Positions 25,266 through 34,634 of a stretch of 34,727 bases of DNA are shown piece by piece. The DNA comes from Poseidonocella sp. HB161398 (lineage in GTDB: Bacteria; Pseudomonadota; Alphaproteobacteria; Rhodobacterales; Rhodobacteraceae). The stretch covers positions 1-34,727 of the forward strand of contig NZ_VATA01000064.1 of the NCBI RefSeq assembly GCF_005870025.1, in the 5' to 3' direction. Numbering within the stretch: the stretch's first letter is position 1; every line of letters starts with the position of its first letter. The position numbers and the translations under genes are program-made. The notes under the pieces are model-generated. The model had not been told where the DNA came from. It saw nothing but the letters and a program-made list of their open reading frames with translations, and did no database searches.

Positions 25266-26027
25266 TCAGCCGCCGAAGCCGTAGCCATAGGCTTCGATGA
25301 TCGCCTGCGCCGCCGGTCCCTTGAGGAAGGCCAGATAGGCCTCGGCCGCCTCGTTGCCCGCGCCCTGCGCCAGCAGCACCGCATCCTGGCGGATCGGGGT
25401 GTAGAGATCGTCCGGCACCAGCCAGCTCGACCCGTCATCCTGCCCGGCGAGCTGCGACAGCGCGACGAAGCCCGCCTCGGCATTGCCGGTCATCGCGAAC
25501 TGGTAGGTCTGGGTGATGCTCTTGCCCTCGACCAGCTTCGGCGCCAGCGCGTCCTCGAGCCCGGCGGCGGCGATCACCTCGACGGCGGCGGCGCCATAGG
25601 GGGCGGTCAGCGGATTGGCGATGGCGACATGCGCGACCGCATCCCCGGCCAGCACGTCGGGGCCGCCATCAACGAGGCCGGGCGTGGCGCTCCAGAGCAC
25701 CAGCTTGCCGGTCGCATAGGTGAAGCGCGTGCCCGCGGCGGCATAGCCCTCGGCCTCGGCCTTCTCCGGGCGGACCTGGTCGGCGGCCAGGAAGACGTCG
25801 AAGGGCGCGCCCTGGCTGATCTGGGTGAAGAGCTGGCCGGTCGAGCCGAAGCTGTAGGTCACCTCATGGCCGGTCTCGGCGGTGAAGGCGGCGCCGATTT
25901 CCTCGGCCGCGGCGGTGAAATTGGCCGCCACGGCGACGGTGGTCTCGGCGGCGGAGGCGGCGGTGCCGAGGAGGAGGACCGCAAGAAGGCTTCCGGCGCC
26001 GCAGCGGGCCAGTCGGGAGAAGGTCAT
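25266..26027 (-). CDS. modA: Molybdate-binding periplasmic protein
   Basis: 253 residues with a signal peptide ([15 protein letters not shown], about 1-26). [20 protein letters not shown] at the start of the mature protein, [20 protein letters not shown], and [18 protein letters not shown] match ModA; the Ser/Thr pocket that binds oxyanions (NFT, GSTGQ) is present. Late residues [20 protein letters not shown] also fit. It gives the transporter its selectivity for molybdate (and tungstate). It follows modE after a pyrimidine-rich 54-base spacer, with AAAGGA before the ATG. Confidence 0.96.
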   Translation of the reverse strand: MTFSRLARCGAGSLLAVLLLGTAASAAETTVAVAANFTAAAEEIGAAFTAETGHEVTYSFGSTGQLFTQISQGAPFDVFLAADQVRPEKAEAEGYAAAGTRFTYATGKLVLWSATPGLVDGGPDVLAGDAVAHVAIANPLTAPYGAAAVEVIAAAGLEDALAPKLVEGKSITQTYQFAMTGNAEAGFVALSQLAGQDDGSSWLVPDDLYTPIRQDAVLLAQGAGNEAAEAYLAFLKGPAAQAIIEAYGYGFGG

Positions 26028-26038
26028 GGGAGGGATCC

Positions 26039-26061
26039 TTTCGGGAGGCTTTCGGGGAGGC
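26039..26061. repeat. Tandem 11/12-base repeat in the modE-modA spacer
   Basis: TTTCGGGAGGC (26039-26049) is followed at once by TTTCGGGGAGGC (26050-26061). On the operon's sense strand the whole spacer is pyrimidine-rich (CCTCC-type runs complementary to ribosome sites) and may fold with the modA ribosome site. Confidence 0.5.
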
Positions 26062-26081
26062 TGGGGAGGAAGGAGGTCAGG

Positions 26082-26897
26082 TCAGGGCAGCGCGACGATG
26101 ACATGGCCGGCCTTGAACATGGCCGTTGCGGTGTCGCCGGGCTCGAGGCCCAGCCGCGTCGCGCTTTCGATGGTGATGATCGAGGTCACCGTCTTGCCGC
26201 CGCCGATATCGAGCACGATCTCGCTGTTGACCGCCCCGTCGCGGCGCGCGGCGATCCTGCCGGTCAGCACGTTGCGCGCCGAGACCGGGCTGGCGGGCAC
26301 GCCCGCGGCGAGGATGATGAAGGGCGCCTTGACCAGGGCGTAGACCTCGCTGCCCTCGGCAATGCCCATCTCCGAGGCGCTCTTCTCGGTGATGACGGCG
26401 GTCAGCGCCTGCGCGTCGGTGAGCTTCATCTCGACGATGGAATTGACGGCGCCTTCGGTCACCTTTGTGACCGTGCAGCGATAGGCATTGCGCGTGCTTG
26501 TCTGCATCATGATGTTCCTGAACAGGGTTGCGGGAGGATAGGCGAGCCCGGCCAGCTCGCGCTCGAGCCGCGCCGCGGCCCGGTCGAGCGCCTCCTGCAG
26601 GCGGGTGAAGCTGGCGATCAGCGCGCGCCCGGCCGGGGTCACGGTGGCGCCGCCGCCGCGCCTGCCGCCCGGCGAGGCCGTGACGAGCGGGTCGGGGAAG
26701 AGGTTGTTGAGGGTGCTGATCGCGTCCCAGGCGGCCTTGTAGCTGAGCCCGACCTCGCGCGCCGCCGCCGAGATGGAGCCGTTGCGCCCCACCGCCTCGA
26801 GCAGCCGGATCCGGTCGCGCCCGATGCGCGAGGCGCCGTCGCGGCCGAGCGAGAGCGCGGCGGTCAGATGGGTGTCGGCGAGCTGGGTCTCGTCCAT
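26082..26897 (-). CDS. modE: Molybdate-responsive regulator ModE
   Basis: 271 residues. The N-terminal winged helix is LLEAVGRNGSISAAAREVGL, SYKAAWDAISTLNNLF (about 32-67), the family's standard LysR-like fold. The C-terminal half has two Mop (molybdate-binding) domains: RNAYRCTVTKVTEGAVNSIV (about 135-154), and again ARNVLTGRIAARRDGAVNSE. With molybdate bound, ModE dimers repress mod genes. It is first in its own operon, and a Mo-box-like palindrome lies 21 bases upstream of its ATG, predicting autorepression of the whole modEABCD unit. AGGAGGTCCC is a very good ribosome site. Start and identity are firm. Confidence 0.96.
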   Translation of the reverse strand: MDETQLADTHLTAALSLGRDGASRIGRDRIRLLEAVGRNGSISAAAREVGLSYKAAWDAISTLNNLFPDPLVTASPGGRRGGGATVTPAGRALIASFTRLQEALDRAAARLERELAGLAYPPATLFRNIMMQTSTRNAYRCTVTKVTEGAVNSIVEMKLTDAQALTAVITEKSASEMGIAEGSEVYALVKAPFIILAAGVPASPVSARNVLTGRIAARRDGAVNSEIVLDIGGGKTVTSIITIESATRLGLEPGDTATAMFKAGHVIVALP

Positions 26898-26918
26898 GGG
26901 ACCTCCTGGCGGGGCCGG

Positions 26919-26943
26919 CGTTATGAAGTCCGGCTACATAACG
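26919..26943. promoter_or_regulatory. Mo-box-like ModE operator
   Basis: CGTTATG-N11-CATAACG is a perfect inverted repeat. Known ModE sites are CG-(T/C)TAT ... ATAACG inverted repeats, so the ends fit although the inner bases differ from the TATATA type. It is 21 bases before modE and 250 before the divergent COG0523 gene. Confidence 0.8.
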
Positions 26944-27074
26944 GACCAGAGCATGCGGCGTGCCATGTCCCGCCCCCTGCCCCGGCCTGCCGCGCCGCAG
27001 CATGGAATGTCGGGTCTCCGACAGGCGCCGGTCGCAAAGGCGACAATCCGCGCCCCCTTCGCGAAGCGCTTGCG

Positions 27075-27101
27075 GAATGTAATGTTATACTGTAACGATT
27101 C
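27075..27101. promoter_or_regulatory. Zur-box-like site with overlapping -10 element
   Basis: GTTATA-C-TGTAAC (27084-27096) is a near palindrome inside the longer frame GTAATGTTATAC...GTAACGATTC, resembling alphaproteobacterial Zur (zinc uptake repressor) sites with their GTTATA/TATAAC core. TATACT (27086-27091) inside it is a fair -10. It is 92 bases before the COG0523 gene, which would be repressed when zinc is plentiful. Confidence 0.72.
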
Positions 27102-27193
27102 TGGCCGGGCCGGCGCGCGACCGGCGGTCCCCCGAATCCCGCAACACCCAGCCCCGGCGGCGCCCTGCCGGCCGGGCCCGGAGACATATTGCC

Positions 27194-28408
27194 ATGATCC
27201 CAGAGCGCAGGCTCCCCGTCACCGTCCTTTCCGGATTCCTCGGCGCCGGCAAGACGACGCTGCTCAACCGCGTGCTCAACAACCGCGAGGGCCGCCGCGT
27301 CGCCGTCATCGTCAACGACATGTCCGAGGTGAATATCGACGCCGACCTGGTGCGCGCCGATGCCGAGCTGAGCCGCACCGAGGAAACCCTGGTGGAGATG
27401 TCGAACGGCTGCATCTGCTGCACGCTGCGCGACGACCTGCTGAACGAGGTCCGCCGCCTCGCCGCCGAGGGCCGCTTCGACTACCTGCTGATCGAGTCGA
27501 CCGGCATTTCCGAGCCGCTGCCCGTCGCCGCCACCTTCGAGTTCCGCGACGAGCAGGGCGACAGCCTCGCCGATGTCGCCCGGCTCGACACGATGGTGAC
27601 CGTGGTCGACGCGGTGAACCTGCTGGGGGACTTCTCCAGCCACGACTTCCTTGCCGATCGCGGCGAGACCGCAGGCGCCGGGGACGAGCGCACGCTTGTC
27701 GACCTCTTGACCGACCAGATCGAATTCGCCGATGTCGTGGTGCTGAACAAGGTCGCGGATGCCAGCCCCGCCCAGGTCGATGCCGCGCGCAAGATCATCC
27801 GCAGCCTCAATGCCGACGCGAAGATCATCGAGACCAGCCACGCGGCGGTGGCCCCGGGCGACATCCTCGATACCGGGCTCTTCGATTTCGACCGCGCGCA
27901 CGAGCATCCGATGTGGGCCAAGGAGCTCTACGGCTTCGCCGACCATGTGCCCGAGACCGAGGAATACGGCGTCGCCAGCCATGTCTACCGGGCGCGGCGG
28001 CCCTTCGATCCGCAGGCGGTCCACGACTTGCTGAACGGCCCGCTGCCCGGCGTGATCCGCGCCAAGGGGCATTTCTGGATCGCCACCCGCCCCGACTGGG
28101 TGGCGGAGTACTCGCTGGCCGGGTCGCTCAGCTCGGTGCGGCCGCTCGGCACCTGGTGGGCCGCGGTCCCGCGCGAGCGCTGGCCCGAGCATGACAGCGC
28201 CCGCAGCTATCTGGCCGAGCACTGGCAGGAGCCCTGGGGCGACCGCCGCCAGGAGATCGTCTTCATCGGCGCGGGCATCGACTGGACGGCGCTGAAGGCG
28301 CGGCTCGACGCGGCGCTGGTGCCCGAGGCCCGGGCCGCCTCCCCTGCCGCGCTGCCCGCGCTGGCCGATCCCTTCCCGGCCTGGCGCCGGGCCGGCGCGG
28401 CGGCATGA
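27194..28408 (+). CDS. COG0523 GTPase, CobW/ZigA-type zinc metallochaperone
   Basis: 404 residues. Walker A GFLGAGKT (14-21), the metal-binding CxCC in NGCICC (Cys73, Cys75, Cys76), Walker B with the ESTG switch (101-104), and the guanine-specificity segment LNKVAD (184-189). The C-terminal CobW_C domain runs from about 265 ([17 protein letters not shown] ... [14 protein letters not shown]). This subgroup hands zinc to client enzymes during zinc shortage. The Zur-like site upstream and the following DUF1826 gene fit the zinc-starvation branch rather than cobalamin synthesis. GGAG lies about 11 bases before ATG 27194. Its end overlaps the next gene (ATGA). Confidence 0.92.
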   Translation: MIPERRLPVTVLSGFLGAGKTTLLNRVLNNREGRRVAVIVNDMSEVNIDADLVRADAELSRTEETLVEMSNGCICCTLRDDLLNEVRRLAAEGRFDYLLIESTGISEPLPVAATFEFRDEQGDSLADVARLDTMVTVVDAVNLLGDFSSHDFLADRGETAGAGDERTLVDLLTDQIEFADVVVLNKVADASPAQVDAARKIIRSLNADAKIIETSHAAVAPGDILDTGLFDFDRAHEHPMWAKELYGFADHVPETEEYGVASHVYRARRPFDPQAVHDLLNGPLPGVIRAKGHFWIATRPDWVAEYSLAGSLSSVRPLGTWWAAVPRERWPEHDSARSYLAEHWQEPWGDRRQEIVFIGAGIDWTALKARLDAALVPEARAASPAALPALADPFPAWRRAGAAA

Positions 28409-29025
28409 GCCTCGACCTGCCCCGCCTGGCCGCCACGGCGGAGACCGGCCCCGGCCCCAGCGTGCTGCGCCGGATCGCCGGGGAGGGCGTCGCCCTGGCG
28501 ATCTGGCAGCGGCGGCTGGCGCCGGAGCTGCGCGACTGGCTCGACCGGCTTCCCGCCCCGGCGCTGCCCTCCTTCCGCCAGGTGCTGCCGGCCCTGCATC
28601 TGCGCCCGGCGGTGCTGGCCGCCTGCCGCGCGGCGGGGCTCGGCGACGGTCCCGGCCCGGCGCTCCTGGCGGACGAGATCTGCCAGCAGGCACGACTGGC
28701 CGCCGATGCCTTCGCCTGCCCGCTCCTGCGGGTCCGGCTGTCGGTGGCGGCGCGGCGGAGCTGTCCGAAATGGCATGTCGACGCGGTGCCCGTGCGGCTG
28801 GTCTCGACGCTGCGCGGACCCGGCACGGAATGGGGCATGGTCGGCCCCGGCGGCACGCCGGAAGAGGTCCGGCGGATGGAACCGGGCGAGGTCGGGCTCT
28901 TCCGCGGCGCGCTCTGGCCCGGCGACGAGCTGGCGGCGATCCTGCACCGCTCGCCCGAGCCCGAGCCCGGCCGGCCGCGGCTGGTGCTGGTGCTCGACCC
29001 CGCAGAGCGGCGGGAGCTGCATTGA
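28405..29025 (+). CDS. DUF1826 protein, zinc-starvation partner of the COG0523 gene
   Basis: 206 residues. The centre reads [22 protein letters not shown] (122-143), the signature block of DUF1826, and the end reads [20 protein letters not shown] (180-199). DUF1826 genes often follow COG0523 genes; their biochemistry is unknown. His124-x-Asp126, then His181 and Arg190/Arg192, resemble the Fe(II)-binding HxD...H triad and 2-oxoglutarate Arg of dioxygenases; that is my inference. No signal peptide or membrane segment. It starts inside the last codons of the COG0523 gene (ATGA) and its stop overlaps the next start (TGATG), so all three are co-translated. Confidence 0.85.
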   Translation: MSLDLPRLAATAETGPGPSVLRRIAGEGVALAIWQRRLAPELRDWLDRLPAPALPSFRQVLPALHLRPAVLAACRAAGLGDGPGPALLADEICQQARLAADAFACPLLRVRLSVAARRSCPKWHVDAVPVRLVSTLRGPGTEWGMVGPGGTPEEVRRMEPGEVGLFRGALWPGDELAAILHRSPEPEPGRPRLVLVLDPAERRELH

Positions 29026-29288
29026 TGGCCGCGGCGCGCAATCTCGGCGCGACCGCGCTCAAGCGGCGCTGGCGGCGGGGCGATCCGATGCGCGACTACG
29101 ACGCCCTGCCCGCGGAGCTGCGGCGCTGGATGGCGGCGGCGGCCCTGCCCTGGTCGCCGGCCTCCTGCCGCCGGATCTGGGCAGGCGCAACGTCCCGCGG
29201 CGAAAGCATCGCGGAGATCCTCGCCCGGCTCGACCGCGCGGAAAGCCGGGCGCTCGCGCGCGAGGCGGACACGGGACTGCGCGCCTGA
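29025..29288 (+). CDS. Small uncharacterised protein, DUF6525-like
   Basis: 87 residues, very basic N-terminus (NLGATALKRRWRRGD) followed by PMRDYDALPAELRRWMAAA and LPWSPASCRRIWAGA (about 44-58) and a helical tail EILARLDRAESRALAREAD. From memory this matches a small Rhodobacterales family called DUF6525; that name is moderately sure. No metal motif, signal or membrane segment. The ATG overlaps the DUF1826 stop by one base (TGATG), so it shares the Zur-type transcript. The helices and charge suggest binding to RNA, ribosome or DNA, but nothing proves it. Confidence 0.75.
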   Translation: MAAARNLGATALKRRWRRGDPMRDYDALPAELRRWMAAAALPWSPASCRRIWAGATSRGESIAEILARLDRAESRALAREADTGLRA

Positions 29289-29415
29289 GGCTGCCCCTTT
29301 GCGGCGCGGCCCGAACCACGCATGGCGGGCGCCGTCGATTGCGGCCCGCAGGCCTCCCTGCGGCATCGGGCGTCCGGAACATCGGCACGCCATCCGGGGA
29401 CCTGTCCGCCCGGCT

Positions 29416-29931
29416 CTAGGATCGTGTCCCATCGCTTGGTGCAGGAGGGCGCGCCCGGCCGGGGATGACGCTGGCAGACAGAATTCCGTCGAGTTGCACC
29501 GGAAGGCCGGGAAGATGGCGGCCGTGCAATTCCCCGGAAACCTCGTGGCAGCGCTGCCCTACCGCATCCATGCCGTGCTCACCGGCTTGCCGATGGCTGC
29601 GCCACCGGTCCGCATTTTCGGCAGGGTCTGCGAAGAGAACGCCATCCCGCTCCGGCTGACGAAGATCAAACAGCCTTGGACCAACGGCCAGGTCGAGCGG
29701 ATGAACCGCATGATCAAGGAGGCGACCGTCCAACGGTATCACTGCGACACGCACGCGGAACTGGAAGGCCACCTGGCCGCGTTCATCGCTGCCTGCAACT
29801 GCGCCCGGAGATTGAAATTGAAGACGCTGAGGGGCCGAACACCGTTCGAGTTCATCTGCGGAAAATGGACAAATGAGCCGGATCGCGTCAAAGCCGATCC
29901 GACCCACCACACCCCGGGACCAAACACCTAG
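29416..29931 (+). mobile_element. Internally deleted IS481-type element flanked by CTAG
   Basis: A 516-base block starts with CTAG (29416-29419) and ends with CTAG (29928-29931); IS481-type elements are known to insert at CTAG. It keeps a 5' non-coding end (GATCGTGTCCCATCGCTTGG) and the 3' part of the transposase, but lacks the first half of a roughly 1.1 kb element. The two ends, read inward, match at about 12 of 20 positions, a weak inverted repeat. It resembles a non-autonomous derivative, though a simple decayed copy is possible. Confidence 0.65.
29484..29931 (+). pseudogene. IS481-family transposase, C-terminal fragment
   Basis: Homology starts near SVELHRKAGKMAAVQF and runs through ALPYRIHAVLT, LTKIKQPWTNGQVERMNRMI and GRTPFEFICGKW to PGPNT, the usual order in the integrase core of IS481 transposases. 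The HTH part and first catalytic Asp are gone; where intact copies have VLTDNG this reads VLTGLP, so the second Asp is lost too, and about 20 residues before the CEENAI segment are missing. The Glu in NGQVERMNR remains. It cannot be active. Its stop TAG is at the edge of the LysR gene that reads toward it. Confidence 0.85.
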
Positions 29932-30812
29932 CCCAGCCGTTCCAGAACGGTGCGGCGCAGGATCGGCAGCACGGCCTCCACGGCGCGGCTGCGGCGGGCG
30001 CCATGCGGCAGGACGAGCTGGATGTCGCGATGCAAGGGCGGCGCGAAGCCGGTCCAGCCGAAGCGCCCGGCCGCCGCCATCCCCGCCACCGCGCTGCGCG
30101 GCAGGATGCTCAGCCCCATCCCCTTCGCCACCAGCTCCAGCAGCAGCTGGAAGGCGGCGGACTCGGCCAGCACGTCGAAGCGGATGCCTGCGCGCTCTGC
30201 CGCCTGGTCGACGATCAGCCGCAGCCCGTTCTCGGCGCTCGGCAGTACCATCCGCTGACCGTCGAGCGCGGCGAATTCCGCCGGCGCCTCCAGCAGCGGA
30301 TGGCCCTCGGGCCCGACCAGCAGCAGCTCCTCGCGCACCATGTCCTCGGCGGGGAGCTGGCCGCCGCTGCGATAGACCAGCGCCATGTCGATCTCGCCGC
30401 GATGGAGCCAGCCCAGCAGATGGCTGGTATAGCCCTGCTGCAGGCTCAGCCGGATGCCGGGATGGGCGGCATGGACCGCCAGCGCCAGCTCCGCGCCGAT
30501 CACCGCCGCCGCCGAGGGCACCAGCCCGACCGCGACCTTGCCCTGCGGCGCCTCCTCCATGCTGCGCACGTCCTCGACCCCCTGCTCGAGCTGGCGCAGA
30601 AGCCCCGAGACCCGCGCCTGCAGGAGCTTGCCCGCCGCGGTCAGCGCCATGCCCTCGCGCGAGCGGGCGAAGAGCGTCTGGCCGACCTCGCCTTCGAGGA
30701 TCCGGATCTGCCGCGACAATGCCGGCTGGGCGATGCGCAGCCGGTCGGCCGCGGCGCTGAGCGAGCCGGCTTCGGCGACGGCGAGGAAGGTCTGGAGCCG
30801 CTTGAGATCCAT
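29928..30812 (-). CDS. LysR-family transcriptional regulator
   Basis: 294 residues, normal length. The N-terminal winged helix is MDLKRLQTFLAVAEAGSLSA, AADRLRIAQPALSRQIRILE (1-40), then the long linker helix and a two-lobed effector domain beginning GKVAVGLVPSAAAVIGAELA (about 91-110) with EGHPLLEAPAEFAALDG-type wording later. It most likely controls the divergent MFS gene. The 104-base gap between them has AT-rich segments (ATAAAATTTCGGCATA near 30827 and ATTATATTTTCGTTATGA near 30858) that may be its sites; I could not fix a T-N11-A box. Its stop TAG coincides with the CTAG edge of the IS remnant, so the last codons may have been reshaped by the insertion. Confidence 0.93.
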   Translation of the reverse strand: MDLKRLQTFLAVAEAGSLSAAADRLRIAQPALSRQIRILEGEVGQTLFARSREGMALTAAGKLLQARVSGLLRQLEQGVEDVRSMEEAPQGKVAVGLVPSAAAVIGAELALAVHAAHPGIRLSLQQGYTSHLLGWLHRGEIDMALVYRSGGQLPAEDMVREELLLVGPEGHPLLEAPAEFAALDGQRMVLPSAENGLRLIVDQAAERAGIRFDVLAESAAFQLLLELVAKGMGLSILPRSAVAGMAAAGRFGWTGFAPPLHRDIQLVLPHGARRSRAVEAVLPILRRTVLERLG

Positions 30813-30916
30813 GGGCGGGGCATTCCATAAAATTTCGGCATAGATGGATTGCCTTGATTATATTTTCGTTATGACCCGGCGTCCAGTAGAAGCGCTCCGA
30901 ACTGCCGGAGACCGCC

Positions 30917-32116
30917 ATGCCCGCCACCCTCGCCGCCCCTGCCTGGCCCATCGACCACCGCCGCCCCGGCTTCGTCCGGATCTGCGCCGCGCTGGTGATG
31001 TGCGGCGCCACCGCCTTCTCGGCGCTCTATTTCGTCCAGCCGCTGATGCCGGTCTTCGCCGCGGAATTCGGCATCGGCGTGACCCAGGCGGGGATGAGCC
31101 TGAGCCTGCCGACCTTCGCGCTGGCGCTGGGGCTGGTGGTCACCGGGCCGGTCTCGGACGCGATCGGGCGCAAGCCGGTGATCCTGTTCTCGACCCTGGC
31201 CACGGCGGTGCTGCTGCTGGCGATGGCGGCGGCGGCGAGCTGGGTGCAGTTCCTGGCGCTGCGCACGCTGCTGGGGCTGCTGCTGGGCGGGATCACGGCG
31301 ATCAACCTGACCTACCTGGCCGAGGAGATGGAGCGCGAGAGCCTCGGCCGCGCCGTGGGCTACGTGCTGGCGGGCAATTCGATCGGCGGCATGCTGGCGC
31401 GGCTGCTGGTGGGCACGATGGTCGACACGACGGGCTGGCGCCTGCCGGTGGCGGCACTGGCGGGGATCGCGCTGCTGTCGGCGGCGCTGCTCTGGCTCTG
31501 GCTGCCGGCCTCGCGCAACTTCCGGCCCCGCCGGGCGCGGCTCGGGCCGGTGATCGCCGCCTACCGGATGCACCTGCAGATGCCGGGGCTGCGCGACGCG
31601 GTGCTGCAGGGTTTCCTTCTGATGTCCTGCTTCGTCGCCTTCTTCAACGTCATCGGCTTCCACCTGCTCTCGCCGGGGATCGGGCTGGGGCAGCATGCGG
31701 TGGGGCTGGTCTCGATCGCCTTCCTGCCCTCGACCTTCGCCGCGGTCGAAAGCGCCCGCGCGGCCGAGCGCTTCGGCCGCCGCCGGGTGGCGCTGGCCGC
31801 GACCGGACTCGCGATCGCCGGGGTGCTGCTGACGCTCTCGCCCTGGCTGCCGCTCCTCTTCCTCGGCATCCTCCTCTTCACGCTGGGCTTCTTCGGCGCG
31901 CATTCGCTGGCGGCCTCGGATGTCGGACGGCTGGCGACCGAGGCGCGCGGCCAGGCCACGGCGCTCTACCAGATCGCCTTCTATGTCGGCGCCAGCCTCG
32001 CGGGCGTCACCGCGGGCCTCGCCTGGGACCAGGGCCACTGGACCGGCGTGGCCGGCGCGCTCTGCGGCATGCTCGGCCTCGCCGCGGCGATCCGCTTCCG
32101 CAGCCGTCCCGACTGA
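30917..32116 (+). CDS. MFS transporter, YnfM/arabinose-exporter-like
   Basis: 399 residues, about twelve membrane helices. SALYFVQPLMPVFAAEFGIG (helix 1) and the motif-A loop VVTGPVSDAIGRKPVILFS are the YnfM-type pattern; ALRTLLGLLLGGITAINLTYLAEEM follows in helix 4, with conserved GNSIGG in helix 5 and REARGQATALYQIAFYVGAS-like wording (TEARGQATALYQIAFYVGAS) near the end. Such proteins export metabolites, sugars or drugs by proton antiport. It is divergent from a LysR regulator that probably induces it. GGAG sits 6 bases before ATG 30917. Substrate not readable. Confidence 0.9.
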   Translation: MPATLAAPAWPIDHRRPGFVRICAALVMCGATAFSALYFVQPLMPVFAAEFGIGVTQAGMSLSLPTFALALGLVVTGPVSDAIGRKPVILFSTLATAVLLLAMAAAASWVQFLALRTLLGLLLGGITAINLTYLAEEMERESLGRAVGYVLAGNSIGGMLARLLVGTMVDTTGWRLPVAALAGIALLSAALLWLWLPASRNFRPRRARLGPVIAAYRMHLQMPGLRDAVLQGFLLMSCFVAFFNVIGFHLLSPGIGLGQHAVGLVSIAFLPSTFAAVESARAAERFGRRRVALAATGLAIAGVLLTLSPWLPLLFLGILLFTLGFFGAHSLAASDVGRLATEARGQATALYQIAFYVGASLAGVTAGLAWDQGHWTGVAGALCGMLGLAAAIRFRSRPD

Positions 32117-32132
32117 GGCGCTTTGCCCCCGC

Positions 32133-32173
32133 GCTGCCCGGAAAACTTGCATTCTGCGGGCTTTCCCGGCAGC
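32133..32173 (+). terminator. Strong hairpin between the MFS gene and parE
   Basis: GCTGCCCGGAAAA (32133-32145) pairs with CTTTCCCGGCAGC (32161-32173) at 11-12 positions (one C/G mismatch at position 7), loop 15 bases. It lies 17 bases after the MFS stop. No T run follows; a terminator by position, or a leader structure of parE. Confidence 0.55.
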
Positions 32174-32189
32174 GGCGGATCACGGCCCC

Positions 32190-32218
32190 TTTCCCCTCCC
32201 CCCCAATTAGCCTATCCT
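32190..32218 (+). promoter_or_regulatory. Candidate parE promoter
   Basis: TATCCT (32213-32218) is a fair -10, 32 bases before the start, with TTTCCC (32190-32195) 17 bases upstream as a poor -35. AATTAG/CCTATCC is the only AT-bearing patch in the gap. Confidence 0.3.
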
Positions 32219-32249
32219 GCCCTTTGACCCACAAGACCTAGGGACGCAG

Positions 32250-34208
<1,959 letters not shown>

Positions 34209-34239
34209 GGCCCGAAAATCCCCAGATTCGGACAAGGGA

Positions 34240-34634
34240 ATTCGGGTATTTCTGATCGCGCTATGGTTCGCGACCGGAACTTTTCTGGGCTTGGATTTCC
34301 GCGGCGAAAGCCTTTCGGCTGCTAAGGAAACTCTTGGAGTGTTCTTGCCGACCATTGGGGCGGTTCTTACGATCTGGATGATCGGAATACAGATCCGGAA
34401 GTCGTCGGAGGATTCCCGAGCACAGATGCAACACTCTCAAAACTTGGCACTCTTCGAGAAAAGATACTTAATCTATGAAGATATTCAATCCTTGACGAGA
34501 GAGGCTGTAACTCAGCACGAAACCTATGTGCGAGATTTTTTTTCTGAAGCTCAAATCGGTTGACCTGGCCGAATACATCTTTGATTCAGAGATCGCAACT
34601 CTCGCTCCCGAATTTCGCAAACAGATCTTGGACC
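34240..34634 (+). pseudogene. Broken small membrane-protein gene of lower GC
   Basis: A frame runs through two hydrophobic segments (VFLIALWFATGTFLGLDF, then LGVFLPTIGAVLTIWMIGIQ) and a charged region ending ALFEKRYLIYEDIQS, like small membrane proteins with an F-x-KR-x-x-IY motif. At a run of eight T (34536-34543) the frame is lost: it stops at 34563, while the family-like continuation VDLAEYIFDSEIATLAPEFR is one frame over. A true start is not clear: TTG 34291 is the first standard codon but would remove the first hydrophobic segment, so I begin at an ATT at 34240. The 3' end is cut by the IS end at 34635. Bases here are clearly less GC-rich than the rest, suggesting foreign origin. Confidence 0.6.

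Noticed and set aside
30869-32152. Minus-strand 427-codon frame opposite the second MFS gene
   Set aside because: Gln/Arg/Glu-rich antisense shadow; the plus-strand MFS protein is complete with its motifs.
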